A DNA stretch of 5,652 nt, from NCBI GenBank assembly GCA_031257995.1, contig JAIRNN010000179.1, forward strand, positions 1 to 5,652, in the 5' to 3' direction. The notes under the pieces were generated by a model that was not told the origin of the DNA, searched no databases, and saw only the letters and a program-made list of their open reading frames with translations. This stretch comes from Spirochaetaceae bacterium (GTDB taxonomy: Bacteria > Spirochaetota > Spirochaetia > Treponematales > Breznakiellaceae). Positions 1 to 5,266 of the stretch are shown piece by piece. The stretch's first letter is position 1. Each line of letters begins with the position of its first letter. Made by a program: the position numbers and the translations under genes.

Positions 1-323
1 CGCCAAGATCTCCGACCAATAGCGTTCCCCCAAACGTGCCCCCGCCTTCCCGTCAGCACGTTAAGCCGGACAGCGAACGTTTGTTTCAGCAACTGCATTA
101 TCAGCGGCAGCTTAAGCCCATCGCCGGACTTAATGGAGAACGACGCGCTTCCTTCCTCAATGACAAGCCAGCGTATCCCGAAGCCGTAACGCCTTTCCGT
201 CTCGCGGAGTACGCGGTGGAAGAGCGGTTCGGCCCACGGAAACTGGAAAAGCGGTTCGCCGATATTAACCGCCGTCTGTACTTTGTACCAAGTGTGTTCG
301 GCCAACTCACGTTTCGATCGCAT
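1..323 (-). pseudogene. REP-associated transposase-like protein (RAYT/Y1-transposase related), 5' part, apparent frameshift
   Basis: An open frame starts at ATG 323 and runs off the left edge. It begins MRSKRELAEHTWYKV and contains IMQLLKQTFAVRLN and GRRGHVWG. This order (N-terminal 'W-Y-x-V', central 'I-M-x-L-K-Q-x-F', then 'GH-x-WG-x-RYW') resembles REP-associated tyrosine transposase-like proteins, which in their active forms cut and join single-stranded REP palindromes. Two oddities are visible. First, where active members have a His-hydrophobic-His metal site just before the 'LK' helix, this protein reads ASFSIKSGDG, so the catalytic pair is absent. Second, after residue 99 the frame reads WGNAIGRRSW, but a -1 shift in the five-C run at 27-31 restores WGERYWSEILA, the expected motif, up to the edge. 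The start is supported by GGAGG eight bases upstream. The family call comes from memory of the motif order. A domesticated DNA-binding relative is possible, and the shift could be a sequencing error. Confidence 0.68.
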
Positions 324-331
324 ATAGTATG

Positions 332-336
332 CCTCC
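332..336 (-). promoter_or_regulatory. Ribosome-binding site of the RAYT-like gene
   Basis: GGAGG on the minus strand lies eight bases before ATG 323. It fixes the start of the left-edge gene and shows that the minus-strand frame, not the overlapping plus-strand ORF, is the coding one. A TATATATA stretch lies just upstream (about 338-346), but no convincing -35 element pairs with it. Confidence 0.75.
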
Positions 337-527
337 GTATATATATGCGGTTGTTAGCCCATTTGCTTTATTTTGACGCTAAAAAAGGGTAAAAAAGATG
401 AAAAAAGTGAAAAGTTTGAGATTTTGAAACAGGCTCAAAAGCACCGCTGTCCACGGATAAGTGCCCTAACGAGGCTCCGACAGACGAATAACTCGTGTTA
501 ATAAACGGCGGCAAATTTCCGATAGTC
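337..527. other. Divergent intergenic region
   Basis: This is the spacer between the minus-strand RAYT-like gene and the plus-strand SPOR/VWA gene. From 381 to about 412 it is A-rich, with runs of six A separated by short G/T breaks. A TTGACG at 373-378 would suit a plus-strand -35 box, but no good -10 follows at 16-18 bases. TTTGAG at 414-419 can pair with CTCAAA near 434-439, giving a possible leader hairpin. I see no coding frame or RNA gene. The promoters of both genes should lie here, but I cannot place them. Confidence 0.4.
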
Positions 528-538
528 AAAAGGTGAGT
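528..538 (+). promoter_or_regulatory. Ribosome-binding site deciding the start of the SPOR/VWA gene
   Basis: AAAAGGTGAGT precedes ATG 539. The AGGTGA part pairs with the 16S tail at an aligned spacing of about five bases, which suits ATG 539. The in-frame GTG at 533 lies inside this site and has no site of its own, so it is the less likely start; it would add only two residues. Confidence 0.6.
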
Positions 539-2902
539 ATGTTTTCGTCAATACGCCGGAAATGGGCGTTGTTCATTTTTCTTTCGCTGTTTATCGCCGG
601 ATATACGTTTGCGGCGGGGTCGAGTGATTTTCCCGAAGCGTCGGTGGCTTCTTATGATGCCGACAGCGGGGTTGCGCGGATCGCGATAGACTGGAAAAAA
701 GTCCGTTCCGATGACAAGAGGCAGTTTGGTCTCTACCGGAGTGCCGGCGAAGAGGCGGATGTTTACTCGCTGCTTACGACACTCAGTACGAGTATGGCCG
801 TATATACCGATTCCGGTTTGGATGTAGATACCGAGTACCACTATATTATCGGCGGCGCGTTACCGCAAAAAATACTGCCCCAGACCAAGGAACGGAAAAC
901 AAAGGAACGCCGCACGGAGTTGTCTAACCCGCGTGCCGCCGTTTCTTACGGTAAAGTTTCTGCCGGTCCGATAGCGTGGATCCCGACGGAACCACCCGCC
1001 GGTCAAGCGCAGACCGATACGAATCCGGTTGCCGGGGACATCCCTCCGCTACCGCAGACGGGCGGTTCTCAGCAATACGTTCCGCCGCCGCAAACGGGCG
1101 GCTACCCGTCATACACGCCAACACCGCAGACGGGCGGTTCTCAGTCGGGCGCTTCGCCGTCACAAACGGGCGGCTATCCGTCGTCGGTAAGGCCGGCAAA
1201 TACGCCGCCTGTTTTTCCTTACCACGAGCCGGTGGGAAATTTTACGCTGCCGATACAGGAACCGGTTTTTGAAAACGGCGGGGTTTTCTTCTCGATGGGC
1301 TATTTCTCAAATCGGGTGTTTGAATTGGCCGAAACGGCGAACAAACCCGCCGTGATAAGCCTCGTGGACTCAGGCGCGAAATCCCGGCTCGTTTCTCTCT
1401 TCAACCAGAGTTACGGGCGGTCCGCGCTTCCCGGAACATCGCTCTACTATGCCATCCACAGCGCGATAAACCGGATAAACAGCTGGGATGTGAACGGCGC
1501 TTTGTCCAAATTTGACACTATTTTGCTCGTTACCATCACCGACGGCCTCGACACCTCTTCGACCGACCCCGCGCTTGAACCGATAGACGGACAGTCGTTT
1601 AAGAATGCCGCCGTGTATCAGGACTTTATCAAAAAAAACATTGAGAGCAGGCGGATCGGCGGCAAAAAAATCACGGCTGTTTCTATCGGCATACGGGGAA
1701 CAGACACGATCACCGAGGCAGACTACGGGGCAACACTGCGGGCGGCGGCAAGCTCGGAGCATAACGCCTACCGCATCCCGTTACGCAATTTGACGAAAAC
1801 GCTCCAGGACATAGCCGCACCCATTACCGATGGTATGGCGTTACATCCTTTCGGCTTTCTTACCCCGGCCTATCCTGACGGCACGGAAATCTTTATCGCG
1901 CTGGACGGTTTCAGCACCCCGGCGCGAGGGCAGAATTTTATCGCTGGAAAGATTAACGCGAGAGGCAATCGGCCGTATCTCGAAGACATCACACTCGGCG
2001 GTCTGGCAAAAGAGGCTTCCCCCGTGCCAAACAGCGGGGTTGCCGGACAGGTTGACCCAAACGGCGGCATCGAGTGGCAGTTTAACTTTGCCAAGACGTT
2101 GAGCCCTGCAAAAGCGGTTCTCTACTATAAGACCGGTAAGGACTGGCACGGCACCAAAGAATTTGCCGTTCGCACGTATGCGCCGGCCGGCAGTAACCGT
2201 TCCTCCTTGGTTTATCTTTTGATTGACAACTCGGTTTCGATGTCAAATCAGAACATCGCGGCCATCCGCGAATCCGTCACGCAATTTATTGACGCGCTTT
2301 CGGTCAATCGCGCCAATGTCCAGCCGCGCTTCGCCGGCAATGCGGCGTTAACGATGACACAGCTCCGGAAACGGTCGTCCGAACTGGAATTGGCCGCCGC
2401 TCCCCCTCAGCCTGAACCCCAATGGGAACGGCCGCCGCTTCCCGAAACGCCGCGTTCCGAAACACCGTTGTCCAAAACACCGCTTTTTGAAACACCGCGT
2501 TCCGAAACACCACCCCCCGAAAAGAGCTCGGATACGAGTGGCGTGGAAGCGTGGTTTCGTCCGGTACCTGACATTACTCAGGGAACGATCCTCTCCCGCA
2601 ATGACCCGCCCCCGAAAACGGACCCGCCGGTATCTCCGCCCGCCTCTATCCCCCAGCCCGTCTCAGGCGGCAAGGGCTATTGGGTACAAGCCTCTTCCAG
2701 TAACGACCGTACCGCCGCCGAAAGCATCACCTCGCTACTCCGCCAATACCAGCTTTTCCCGGTCATTACCGAAGCGCGCTTGCAGGGTAGAACCTTCTAC
2801 CGGGTGAGGCTCGGTCCCTACGCCACTCTCGCCGACGCGTCATCGGTCGCCGAATTTGTTAAAAGCCCGCCGCTGGGGTTCTACGACAGCTTCATTCCCT
2901 GA
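539..2902 (+). CDS. Exported VWA-like protein with C-terminal SPOR (peptidoglycan-binding) domain
   Basis: This 787-residue protein (counted from ATG 539) begins with a signal peptide: Arg/Lys at 6-8, a hydrophobic core, and probable cleavage near TFA-AG at 25-26. Residues about 32-110 look FnIII-like (YRS..., then YTDSGLDVDTEYHY). A linker follows with four QTGG repeats (173-220). Residues about 249-432 resemble a VWA domain: GTSLYYAI at 299-306 and TITDGLDTSSTD around 332-343. At the first strand it has LVDSG (275-279) instead of DxSxS. A beta-rich segment spans about 437-550. A short segment then has a good MIDAS motif, DNSVS at 563-567, but breaks off after one helix. A PETPx-repeat linker precedes a SPOR domain at about 713-785 (GYWVQASS... 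RVRLGPYATLADA). SPOR domains bind glycan strands stripped of stem peptides, often at division sites. A periplasmic, wall-associated role is inferred, with VWA for protein contacts. The gene stands alone, no terminator is obvious after its TGA, and no gene name is recognised. Confidence 0.88.
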   Translation: MFSSIRRKWALFIFLSLFIAGYTFAAGSSDFPEASVASYDADSGVARIAIDWKKVRSDDKRQFGLYRSAGEEADVYSLLTTLSTSMAVYTDSGLDVDTEYHYIIGGALPQKILPQTKERKTKERRTELSNPRAAVSYGKVSAGPIAWIPTEPPAGQAQTDTNPVAGDIPPLPQTGGSQQYVPPPQTGGYPSYTPTPQTGGSQSGASPSQTGGYPSSVRPANTPPVFPYHEPVGNFTLPIQEPVFENGGVFFSMGYFSNRVFELAETANKPAVISLVDSGAKSRLVSLFNQSYGRSALPGTSLYYAIHSAINRINSWDVNGALSKFDTILLVTITDGLDTSSTDPALEPIDGQSFKNAAVYQDFIKKNIESRRIGGKKITAVSIGIRGTDTITEADYGATLRAAASSEHNAYRIPLRNLTKTLQDIAAPITDGMALHPFGFLTPAYPDGTEIFIALDGFSTPARGQNFIAGKINARGNRPYLEDITLGGLAKEASPVPNSGVAGQVDPNGGIEWQFNFAKTLSPAKAVLYYKTGKDWHGTKEFAVRTYAPAGSNRSSLVYLLIDNSVSMSNQNIAAIRESVTQFIDALSVNRANVQPRFAGNAALTMTQLRKRSSELELAAAPPQPEPQWERPPLPETPRSETPLSKTPLFETPRSETPPPEKSSDTSGVEAWFRPVPDITQGTILSRNDPPPKTDPPVSPPASIPQPVSGGKGYWVQASSSNDRTAAESITSLLRQYQLFPVITEARLQGRTFYRVRLGPYATLADASSVAEFVKSPPLGFYDSFIP
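1055..1198 (+). repeat. In-frame 36-bp tandem repeat coding QTGG units
   Basis: Four units of exactly 36 bases begin at 1055, 1091, 1127 and 1163, each coding QTGG plus eight variable residues rich in Pro, Ser and Tyr. Units alternate: 1 and 3 continue with SQ (codons ttctcag), 2 and 4 with YP. CAG opens units 1 and 3, and CAA opens units 2 and 4. The real unit is therefore a 72-bp pair that was duplicated. It encodes a flexible linker between the FnIII-like and VWA-like parts of the exported protein. Confidence 0.85.
2441..2515 (+). repeat. In-frame 15-bp tandem repeat coding ETPx units
   Basis: Five units of 15 bases code PETPR, SETPL, SKTPL, FETPR and SETPP, followed by a partial PEK. This proline-rich tether separates the MIDAS-bearing segment from the SPOR domain. 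Units 2 and 5 share the same start (tccgaaaca), and units 1 and 4 both end in ccgcgt, so duplication by slippage or unequal exchange is likely. Confidence 0.8.
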
Positions 2903-3060
2903 GAGACCGTCCAAAAGAGAGGCTGTTCAAAACCGGCTGCTGGTGAATAAGGCGGGGGAAGTCGCGGCAACTTGCCGACCCCTCACCCCTTTTGGGGAAT
3001 TGAAAATGGATAATGGAAAATGAAACGAGCAGTCTTCAATCCCCGGCCTTAATTACCAGG
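2903..3060. other. Intergenic spacer after the SPOR/VWA gene
   Basis: No coding frame is convincing here. Small inverted repeats are visible: CGGCAA/TTGCCG near 2965-2977 and CCCC-TTTT-GGGG at 2986-2997. Neither is followed by a T-run, so no intrinsic terminator can be assigned to the upstream gene. After them comes a purine-rich stretch (about 2998-3023) with the GAAAATG word repeated around GGATAATG, which looks like intergenic filler of the repetitive kind. Confidence 0.4.
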
Positions 3061-3126
3061 AACCACGGAAGGCGCGGAAAAACGCGGAAAAAGATGGGAC
3101 GAAACCCTTCCGCGCCCTCCGTGGTT
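3061..3126. repeat. REP-like imperfect palindrome, copy A
   Basis: The left arm at 3061-3079 (AACCACGGAAGGCGCGGAA) is matched by the right arm at 3108-3126, reverse-complementary at 18 of 19 positions, with a purine-rich loop of 28 bases. The first 22 bases are identical to the start of copy B at 5098, and both copies point the same way. The size, GC-rich stem and intergenic position fit a REP or small non-autonomous palindromic element. It lies downstream of both converging genes. Confidence 0.8.
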
Positions 3127-3140
3127 GAAAAAGAACCCGC

Positions 3141-3161
3141 GCCGCCCTACCCATCGGCGGC
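3141..3161. repeat. Small inverted repeat
   Basis: GCCGCC and GGCGGC form a perfect 6-bp stem around a 9-base loop, 14 bases beyond palindrome copy A. It may belong to the same repeated unit as a second hairpin, but copy B has no matching neighbour, so this is uncertain. Confidence 0.3.
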
Positions 3162-3231
3162 AAACGCGATACAGGCGGTGATGAATCCTGCTCACACGAA
3201 GGGTGAGACACTTTGCGGTGCCATGCGCCGC

Positions 3232-3272
3232 AAAAAAAGCCCTGCCGCCTTGCTCTACCAAGGCGGCAGGGC
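3232..3272 (-). terminator. Intrinsic terminator of the lipoprotein gene
   Basis: Read on the minus strand, a perfect 14-bp stem (GCCCTGCCGCCTTG with its complement, 3239-3252 and 3259-3272) closes a 6-base loop and is followed at once by seven T (3238-3232). This is a textbook Rho-independent terminator about 40 bases after the TAA of the lipoprotein frame. On the plus strand the hairpin lacks a T-run, so it serves only the minus strand. A further 7-bp inverted repeat (TTTGCGG/CCGCAAA, 3212-3234) overlaps the T-run. Confidence 0.93.
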
Positions 3273-3311
3273 CGCATGGTTCAGGTTCCGCCTGACACGG
3301 GCCCTTCCCGC

Positions 3312-4223
3312 TTATTTTTTGGTTAATGCTATGCCGTCATAAGTGAGGGTTGAACCGGAGACGCTGTAGGACGCGGGCTGGGTTTCAGAACTGAATAAGG
3401 GCTCATACAGGGAAAGAGAGGAGCCACCACTCACCTTCCAGATTGCAGACATGCTCTGATTGCCTATTTTTAGTGTAGCAGTTCCGTTGGCATTAAAGGT
3501 AACGGTCTCGCTGCCCATCGACGCTGTCCATGCGCCGTGCAGACGGGCATCCCCGCCCGCACCGGTTTCGGTGGGTACGCTGTCAACCTTGGTGAGTTCT
3601 AAGTCGTCCTCCCCATCATTTAACACATCGCTGATCGTCAGGGTGCTGTCGGCAATCGAATAGCCGGATCCGTCAATCTTCCCGTCCTCGGTTAGGGTGA
3701 TTTCAATAATCACCGGGTCGTTCGGGCTGTCGATAGGCGCCAGCAGATAGAGCTTCGATTCAGCCACGCAATACCCCACGGTAATGGTATCGCCATTGCT
3801 GGTGATTACGGCGGTACCATCGGACTCTAACTCCATCGAGCTGCTTCCGCTTATCCAAAGCGCCTGAATCGATGAGTCTGCGGCGCCAGGGGTCTTTGTC
3901 GTGGAGGTGTTTTTGGTATAGGTAGTTCCATCACGGGTAAAGGTGCTGTCACTTAACGTAATCGACTGCCCGTTTATCTGGCTTAGAGACCATTGTTGCT
4001 TATAAAAACTATCCGAGGAGAAGCGCCATGCCGTACCGTCGGTTTGCAACAAATAAGCATTGGAGTCGCTCTGCCACACCCCCGCGTATTGCACCAACTC
4101 GGACGTGGATGTCCACTTGGCGTACAGGGTGGTGTTTTCGTCAACGGTCAGATCGCTTGCGGCAGCCTCCTCAAGCGCCTCGTTCGTATACCAGCCCTCG
4201 AATACATGGCCGGCTTTGGTGGG
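3312..4223 (-). pseudogene. C-terminal part of the lipoprotein, cut off by an in-frame TAG
   Basis: This stretch continues the lipoprotein frame without any shift after the TAG at 4224-4226 and ends at TAA 3312. It starts PTKAGHVFEGWYTNEALEEA, the missing second half of InlB-type repeat 3, which closes with LYAKW at 4113. Three beta-rich, lipocalin-like repeats follow, each opening with a Trp and a D/N-G-T turn and ending in short strands: YAGVWQSD...LLQTDGTAW, then LWISGSSS...ESDGTAV...LELTK, then LHGAWTAS...FNANGTATL...IALTKK. These are small surface modules of unknown role. No ribosome-binding site precedes the TTG at 4097 or any other start after the stop, so separate translation is unlikely. 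It is read as the silent remainder of a 513-codon gene, unless the TAG is read through or is a sequence error. Confidence 0.75.
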
Positions 4224-4736
4224 CTAGTATTGGTCCGGGTATACCTCGCTGCCATTTGGGACCGTAACGTCCGCGATAGTCGAGCCGCCGTTCGTGTTAA
4301 AGGTTACGGTTACCGCCTCTACCCATTTTACCTTCAAGGTGACGGCTCCGGTAACCCCCGTACTGAAATCCCATGCGGTTATCCCGTTGTACCAGCCGGT
4401 AAAGATATGTCCCGACTTGGTGGGATCGGCTGGTCGCGCCACCTTGCTACCCGCCAAAATGCTTTGCGTTGCCGGCGCGGTGGACCAACCGTCCGTGTCA
4501 AACGTTACCGTATAGCGCGTTAGATTTTCCCCCGCAGCCCACTTGGCGTAGAGAGTCGTGTCCGCCGTAACCACGTCCGTATCGAAGCTCCACTGGATCG
4601 TTTTGTCCGCATCTTGGTACCAGTTGTCAAAGGTATCCGCCTTGGTGGGGTCCGCAGGCCGCGTAACCGTTCCGCCTTCTTGTATGCTTTGATTGGAAAC
4701 CGCAGATCCGCCGTCCACCTCAAACGTTACCGTGTA
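4113..4736 (-). repeat. Three InlB-type (Listeria-Bacteroides) repeats
   Basis: Three protein repeats of about 65 residues are visible, at 4736-4539, 4514-4323 and 4313-4113. Each opens with [Y/V]TVTF, then a DGG/NGG-like turn, PTK, a W[Y] pair, and closes with KW. Repeats 1 and 2 carry V-x-RPADPTK. Repeat 3 has EVYPDQY, the TAG, then PTK at that spot, one residue longer. This fold is a beta-grasp-like stalk common on surface proteins. Confidence 0.82.
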
Positions 4737-4853
4737 GGCAGCGGTCGTGTCGGGAGTGGTGCCGCCGCCGCTGGGGTTGTCGCATCCGGCAGTCAGTGTT
4801 CCGAACGCCAGCGCCGCCGCCAGTGCGCCGAATAAAAATCTTTTCTTTGCCAT
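4224..4853 (-). CDS. Lipoprotein with InlB-type repeats, prematurely terminated
   Basis: The 209-residue product starts MAKKRFLFGALAAALAFG and has a lipoprotein signal peptide ending LTAGC with Cys24 as the lipid anchor, then a Gly/Thr-rich spacer. Two full InlB-type repeats (about residues 40-105 and 114-177) and half of a third follow before TAG at codon 210. ATG 4853 is chosen because AAAGGAGA lies six bases upstream; an upstream in-frame ATG at 4922 would put 23 charged residues before the signal peptide and has no site. The intact protein would have been about 513 residues and surface-exposed, presumably for adhesion or display; that role is inferred from the repeat type. As the frame stands, the product ends inside a repeat and is probably unstable. 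It is transcribed toward the terminator at 3232-3272. Confidence 0.82.
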   Translation of the reverse strand: MAKKRFLFGALAAALAFGTLTAGCDNPSGGGTTPDTTAAYTVTFEVDGGSAVSNQSIQEGGTVTRPADPTKADTFDNWYQDADKTIQWSFDTDVVTADTTLYAKWAAGENLTRYTVTFDTDGWSTAPATQSILAGSKVARPADPTKSGHIFTGWYNGITAWDFSTGVTGAVTLKVKWVEAVTVTFNTNGGSTIADVTVPNGSEVYPDQY

Positions 4854-4858
4854 GTTAA

Positions 4859-4866
4859 TCTCCTTT
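4859..4866 (-). promoter_or_regulatory. Ribosome-binding site of the lipoprotein gene
   Basis: AAAGGAGA on the minus strand, six bases before ATG 4853, decides the start against the longer in-frame ATG at 4922. Confidence 0.85.
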
Positions 4867-4881
4867 ACTTTGGCAACAAAG

Positions 4882-5028
4882 TCACGTTGATAACAACGTT
4901 TCGTTATGCGTTTGGATTTCATTCAAGACTTGTGAAACAAGTCCAATGCCGTATAACTTTTTTATCTCTTTGTATACGCGCTCCATTCCGTATGCCGAAT
5001 AGCCGTCATCCCCCGCAACCGGGGCCAT
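4882..5028 (-). CDS. Doubtful 48-codon ORF upstream of the lipoprotein gene
   Basis: The ORF starts MAPVAGDDGYSAYGMERVYK and ends HNETLLST, with its TGA 28 bases before the lipoprotein ATG. Its middle would form a charged helix. The direct start has only a weak GAGG one base away. A strong AAGGAGG (5060-5066) precedes another ATG at 5055 in the same frame, but that frame meets TAG after two codons and TGA five codons later. The start also overlaps a CCCCG/CGGGG hairpin (5012-5025). The composition is plausible for a protein, but 48 codons can be open by chance. It could be a small gene, a relic or the leader of the lipoprotein mRNA. No family is recognised. Confidence 0.25.
   Translation of the reverse strand: MAPVAGDDGYSAYGMERVYKEIKKLYGIGLVSQVLNEIQTHNETLLST
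4884..4899 (-). promoter_or_regulatory. Inverted repeat in the lipoprotein leader
   Basis: ACGTTG and CAACGT form a perfect 6-bp stem with a 4-base loop, about 18 bases upstream of the ribosome-binding site. It could be a leader hairpin or an operator half-site pair. No known regulator motif is recognised. Confidence 0.3.
4927..4943 (-). promoter_or_regulatory. Inverted repeat GACTTGT-N3-ACAAGTC upstream of the lipoprotein gene
   Basis: Perfect 7-bp arms flank three bases, 74 bases upstream of the lipoprotein start. The symmetry and size suit a binding site for a dimeric regulator near the promoter, which I cannot place exactly because no clear -10/-35 pair is visible. A chance palindrome is possible. 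Confidence 0.35.
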
Positions 5029-5097
5029 ACCTCAACCTATGCAAAACTACGTCATGCCGCCTCCTTAGAGCCTCAAGTGTCTGCCGCAACCAAATAA

Positions 5098-5159
5098 AAC
5101 CACGGAAGGCGCGGAAAAAGCGCGAAAAAAAACGGCCCCCTTCCGCGTTTTCCGTGGTT
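5098..5159. repeat. REP-like imperfect palindrome, copy B
   Basis: The left arm at 5098-5116 is identical to copy A's left arm. The right arm at 5141-5159 pairs at 17 of 19 positions, and the two mismatches are G opposite T, so they still pair as wobble in plus-strand RNA. The loop is 24 bases and differs from copy A. The element begins five bases past the stop codon of the truncated secreted-protein gene (minus strand), so it sits exactly where that gene's coding sequence is lost. Confidence 0.8.
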
Positions 5160-5164
5160 AAAAA

Positions 5165-5266
5165 TCATGTCCCCCGCCACGTCGCCACCGCCACCGTCGG
5201 CAGCTCCTGCGAAAACCCCGCCGCCCCGCATACCGCCAGCAAAACGGCAAACATCCATTTCTTCAT
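5165..5266 (-). pseudogene. Remnant of a secreted-protein gene, cut after the signal peptide
   Basis: A 33-codon frame starts at ATG 5266 with AGGAG six bases upstream. It reads MKKWMFAVLLAVCGAAG, a clean signal peptide, then FSQELPTVAVAT, then WRGT and TGA, and the REP-like palindrome copy B begins five bases later. The start QELPTVAVAT resembles treponemal exported proteins of the CsgG/LpoB-like type, which continue as ATFDV... into a domain of some 150 or more residues. That continuation is absent from the window. The fragment is therefore read as a gene whose body was lost at the palindrome junction. The family assignment is from memory of the N-terminus only and is weak; the truncation reading is firmer. 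A genuine secreted micropeptide cannot be excluded. Confidence 0.5.

Noticed and set aside
24..32. Programmed -1 frameshift in the RAYT-like gene
   Set aside because: The sequence around the five-C run does not form a canonical X-XXY-YYZ site in the zero frame and no downstream structure can be seen before the edge; mutation or sequencing error is simpler.
36..392. 118-codon plus-strand ORF at the left edge
   Set aside because: It overlaps the RAYT-like minus-strand frame, which has an SD and family motifs. The plus frame has no SD and an unnatural Arg/Pro-rich composition.
2986..2997. CCCC-TTTT-GGGG hairpin as terminator of the SPOR/VWA gene
   Set aside because: The stem is only four pairs and no T-run follows on the plus strand.
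3013..3342. 109-codon plus-strand ORF across palindrome copy A and the terminator
   Set aside because: It reads through the REP-like palindrome and the terminator hairpin, lacks an SD, and looks like translated repeat.
3993..4523. 176-codon plus-strand ORF
   Set aside because: It is antisense to the lipoprotein frame, whose repeats and domain motifs are clear; it is a shadow.
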